This document shows positions 61,679-64,000 of a stretch of 64,000 nucleotides of DNA, in pieces (the first letter of the stretch is position 1; every line of letters begins with the position of its first letter). The position numbers were made by a program, and so were the translations under genes. The stretch is taken from contig JADJWI010000008.1 of assembly GCA_016716435.1 (NCBI GenBank), positions 616,001 to 680,000 of the forward strand, written 5' to 3'. The notes beneath the pieces are model-generated. The model searched no databases. It was not told the DNA's origin and worked only from the letters and a program-made list of their open reading frames with translations. The stretch comes from Acidobacteriota bacterium (GTDB lineage Bacteria > Acidobacteriota > Blastocatellia > Pyrinomonadales > Pyrinomonadaceae).

Positions 61679-63929
61679 TCGACGAAATCTAATCTCAACT
61701 TCCGCATTGATCTTTCTGTTCGCATTTACTGCGATTGGCCAGGCAGATAACAGGATCGCCGCGACGTGGCAGGTGGTCTCGTATGATATTTCCGCCTCGT
61801 TGCCCGCGGGAGAAAGCGACCGCAATTTGACGGCAAAGGCGACTATCCGCCTTCGGAACGTTAGCGACCGGCCCGCGACGAGCCTTACCTTTCGCATAAA
61901 TCAGAACGCCGAGATCGCGTCGGCGAGCGTCAACGGCGCGGTGATCGAGGCGGCAAAGAGTCAAGAACGGCTCGGCGGTGCAACGCTCCAACGGGTCGCA
62001 CTTCGCGTTCCGGCCGTAGCGGCTGGCGGTGAGCTGACGGCGGTCATTGACTACAAAATTCCGGTTCCGGACAACACCGGCGTCAATTCGATCTCTCCGG
62101 TCGCCTCGCATTTTCTGCCGCTGTCATTCTGGTACCCGACGCCGAATAGCTGGTTTTTTGCCCGCGGTGCCGACTATGCTCCGTTCAAGGTCCGGCTGAC
62201 CACACCCGCAGGCCTTACGGCGATCTCAGCGGGAACCGAATCGAACGGAGCGTACGACAACAAATTGAACGGGCAGCCATTCGTCGTCGCGGGAAGCTGG
62301 GACCGAGTGGATAGCTCGGGAATAGCGGTCCATATACCAAAAGGCTCCGGCGAGATTGCGAAAGCACGAGCCGCTGAACTTGCCACATTACTTAGCGAAG
62401 CGAAGGCATACACCGAAAAAATACTTGGTCCGGCTCCGAATGTTCCATTGCGGATCGTTGCGATTCGGCGCGGCGGCGGATTTTCGACCGGCGGAACGGT
62501 GCTGATCGACGAAGCCGTTTTCCGCAGACAGAAGATCGACTCGCTGACCGCAATGAACATCGCCGAGGCCGCTGCTAGGCTTTGGCTCGGCGGAGCGAAT
62601 CGCCTTACCGACGATGGGTCGGGCGTCATTCGCGAAGGGCTTGCACGTTACCTCGCCACAAAGTTCATGGCGACAAAATACGGAGCCGAGGTCGCCGAGG
62701 TCGAAGTGCTTCGCCAGCGGATCGCGTACGCCTCGATCGCCCGGCGAGACGCGCCGCTTAACACCGTGACACCGCTCGATGAATATTATTTCGCTGCCGT
62801 TGCGAACAAGGGGGCGATGTTCTGGCGGGTGATGGAGCGGAAACTCGGCACTGCGGAATTCAATAGCAAGCTTCGTGCATCGCTCGCGAAAGACATCACG
62901 ACCCTCGCCGATGTTCGGCGTGAATTTGAGGGCCAGAAAGAGGTCGTCGATTATATGCTCGACCAAGTGACAGACATGAACCTCCAGGCCGGACTTCCCC
63001 AGGCGGCCGGCGGCGAGTGGAGGGTGGCTCTCCGCAATACAGGCCCGATCGATGTTACGGTCGATGTCGCAGCTCGGCTCGAAAATGGCGAAACCCTGTC
63101 CGCTCCCGTGACAATAAAAGCAAAGAGCTTCGGCGAGATGAACTTTCGTACGCCGTCGCGGATAGTTCGGGTCGAGATAGACCCTGAGAAGCTTTACCCG
63201 CAGAACGAGTATTCGGACGACATCGCTCCGCGGGAGTTTACCGATAGCGACCTCCTGCTTGCCGTAAAGCACGAATTCGACCGGCAGGAATTTGCCGCGG
63301 CAGAAAAGAACGCCCGCCAGGTGCTCGCTGAGTTTCCGAGGTTCGATGAAGTGCGGGTCCTGCTCGGCCGTTCCTTGCTTGCACAGAACAAGATCTCAGA
63401 AGCCGACCGCGAGTTTCGGGCCGTGCTCGCGGAGCCGCTCCCTACCTCTCGGTCTATCGGCTGGGCGAATGTCGGTGTGGCGGACGTTGCCCTCCGCACC
63501 AATCGAAATACGGATGCGGTGAAGCACGCGACCGACGCGATAATGGCCGACGCGGAATACGGGGCCGGGCTTGCCGCACGCGGTGTCCGGAATCGAATCA
63601 ACCAAAGCTCGGCTGTCGAAGGATCGATAAAGGAGTTTTTTGTCGAGTTTGACCGAGCGGCGATCTCTAACAGAAAATCCGACGTTGATGCCCTGGCAGT
63701 TCCCGGCGAGGTCAATCGCTTCGTCAGCGGCATTTCGGGTCAGGCGACAGTCTGGACGACGACGGTTCTGCACGCTGATATGTTTGACGCGAACACTGCG
63801 ATCGTCGAGACGAACCTGAGCGTGCGTTTGCTCACCCGCGAACCGGAGACGGGAACGGCAGTTTTTAGGCTTCTGCGCACAGCAACCGGTTGGAAGCTAG
63901 CGGGCGTTGAGATCTTTGAGGTCCGCTAA
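61671..63929 (+). CDS. M1-peptidase-like exported protein lacking the zinc motif, with TPRs
   Basis: A 752-residue secreted protein (signal about 1-24, ending IGQ). Residues 30-480 follow the M1-aminopeptidase layout: N-terminal beta domain and a region NIAEAAARLWLGGA then REGLARYLATKF. Where M1 has HExxH, this protein has AEAAAR, so zinc is not bound; the downstream Glu remains. TPR-like repeats (about 525-640) and a final beta domain follow. It starts in the kdsA stop and precedes kdsC. Confidence 0.8.
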   Translation: MLDRRNLISTSALIFLFAFTAIGQADNRIAATWQVVSYDISASLPAGESDRNLTAKATIRLRNVSDRPATSLTFRINQNAEIASASVNGAVIEAAKSQERLGGATLQRVALRVPAVAAGGELTAVIDYKIPVPDNTGVNSISPVASHFLPLSFWYPTPNSWFFARGADYAPFKVRLTTPAGLTAISAGTESNGAYDNKLNGQPFVVAGSWDRVDSSGIAVHIPKGSGEIAKARAAELATLLSEAKAYTEKILGPAPNVPLRIVAIRRGGGFSTGGTVLIDEAVFRRQKIDSLTAMNIAEAAARLWLGGANRLTDDGSGVIREGLARYLATKFMATKYGAEVAEVEVLRQRIAYASIARRDAPLNTVTPLDEYYFAAVANKGAMFWRVMERKLGTAEFNSKLRASLAKDITTLADVRREFEGQKEVVDYMLDQVTDMNLQAGLPQAAGGEWRVALRNTGPIDVTVDVAARLENGETLSAPVTIKAKSFGEMNFRTPSRIVRVEIDPEKLYPQNEYSDDIAPREFTDSDLLLAVKHEFDRQEFAAAEKNARQVLAEFPRFDEVRVLLGRSLLAQNKISEADREFRAVLAEPLPTSRSIGWANVGVADVALRTNRNTDAVKHATDAIMADAEYGAGLAARGVRNRINQSSAVEGSIKEFFVEFDRAAISNRKSDVDALAVPGEVNRFVSGISGQATVWTTTVLHADMFDANTAIVETNLSVRLLTREPETGTAVFRLLRTATGWKLAGVEIFEVR

Positions 63930-63938
63930 TCGATCGAC

Positions 63939-64000
63939 ATGCACGACGAAACTTTGCTTGAGAAGGCACGCAACATTCGATTGCTCCTGATGGATTGCGA
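63939..64000 (+). CDS. kdsC: KDO-8-phosphate phosphatase, partial
   Basis: The first 20 codons are visible before the right edge: MHDETLLEKARNIRLLLMDC. IRLLLMDCD is the HAD motif I start of KdsC (usually followed by GVLTDG), which releases phosphate from KDO-8-P. Position after kdsA supports the call. Confidence 0.7.
   Translation, partial: MHDETLLEKARNIRLLLMDC

Overview
This window looks like a chromosomal segment of a Gram-negative, moderately high-G+C heterotroph, most plausibly an Acidobacteriota of class Blastocatellia (Pyrinomonadales-like). That placement is inferred from gene content, not from a marker tree: KDO (LPS) genes kdsB/kdsA/kdsC, PASTA-less Ser/Thr kinases, a VWFA-related secreted protein next to a kinase, GTP-type PEP carboxykinase, and many secreted proteins of the kind common in that phylum. 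There is no prophage, no conjugative module and no CRISPR array. Most of the window is ordinary core genome, with accessory patches at about 18-19.3 kb, 25-27.4 kb, 34-36 kb and 45.5-50 kb.

Layout. 0-4.2 kb: leftward housekeeping run rplU-rpmA, a structured non-coding RNA candidate, obgE-nadD-rsfS-rlmH and a partial DksA/TraR-like gene. 4.3-7.1 kb: membrane protein, hpt, and an rpiB-deoC pair with unusual N-terminal extensions. 7.3-10.4 kb: TPR/TonB protein and a pseudokinase. 10.6-12.9 kb: msrPQ and a DnaC/DnaI-like loader. 13-17.7 kb: receiver-domain protein, TetR regulator with S41 peptidase, rarA, and an S2P protease with CBS domains. 17.7-19.4 kb: zinc-ribbon protein, remains of an Rhs/polymorphic-toxin locus with an intact immunity-like gene, and tRNA-Phe. 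19.5-25 kb: lipoprotein, recA, membrane Ser/Thr kinase and VWFA protein. 25-27.4 kb: repeat-rich accessory stretch with two small exported proteins. 27.4-33.9 kb: ferredoxin-domain protein, Kef-type antiporter ending in a UBP zinc finger, EamA transporter, pckG. 34-37.8 kb: exported proteins and more repeats. 38-44.4 kb: BI-1 protein, a peroxiredoxin read through an in-frame TGA (probable selenoprotein), xseAB, atpDC, M15-like peptidase. 44.6-48.2 kb: phoH and ybeY separated by an accessory insert that includes an AbrB/PIN toxin-antitoxin pair with a frameshifted toxin. 48.3-57.8 kb: secreted proteins, ndk, nuoI, an M78-like/GAF-SpoIIE regulatory pair, a FecR protein and a CPBP protease. 57.9-64 kb: kdsB, pyrG, kdsA, a peptidase-like TPR protein and the start of kdsC.

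The strongest items for a second look are: (1) the peroxiredoxin with TGA exactly at the peroxidatic cysteine followed by a SECIS-like hairpin; (2) a roughly 500-nt highly structured RNA with its own promoter and terminator, preceded by four copies of TTTTCCACA; (3) an in-frame palindromic repeat insertion in ybeY that matches intergenic repeats elsewhere in the window; (4) RpiB and DeoC with encapsulation-peptide-like N termini but no shell genes nearby; and (5) the decayed Rhs toxin/immunity locus beside tRNA-Phe. All functions are read from sequence motifs; no database search was run.
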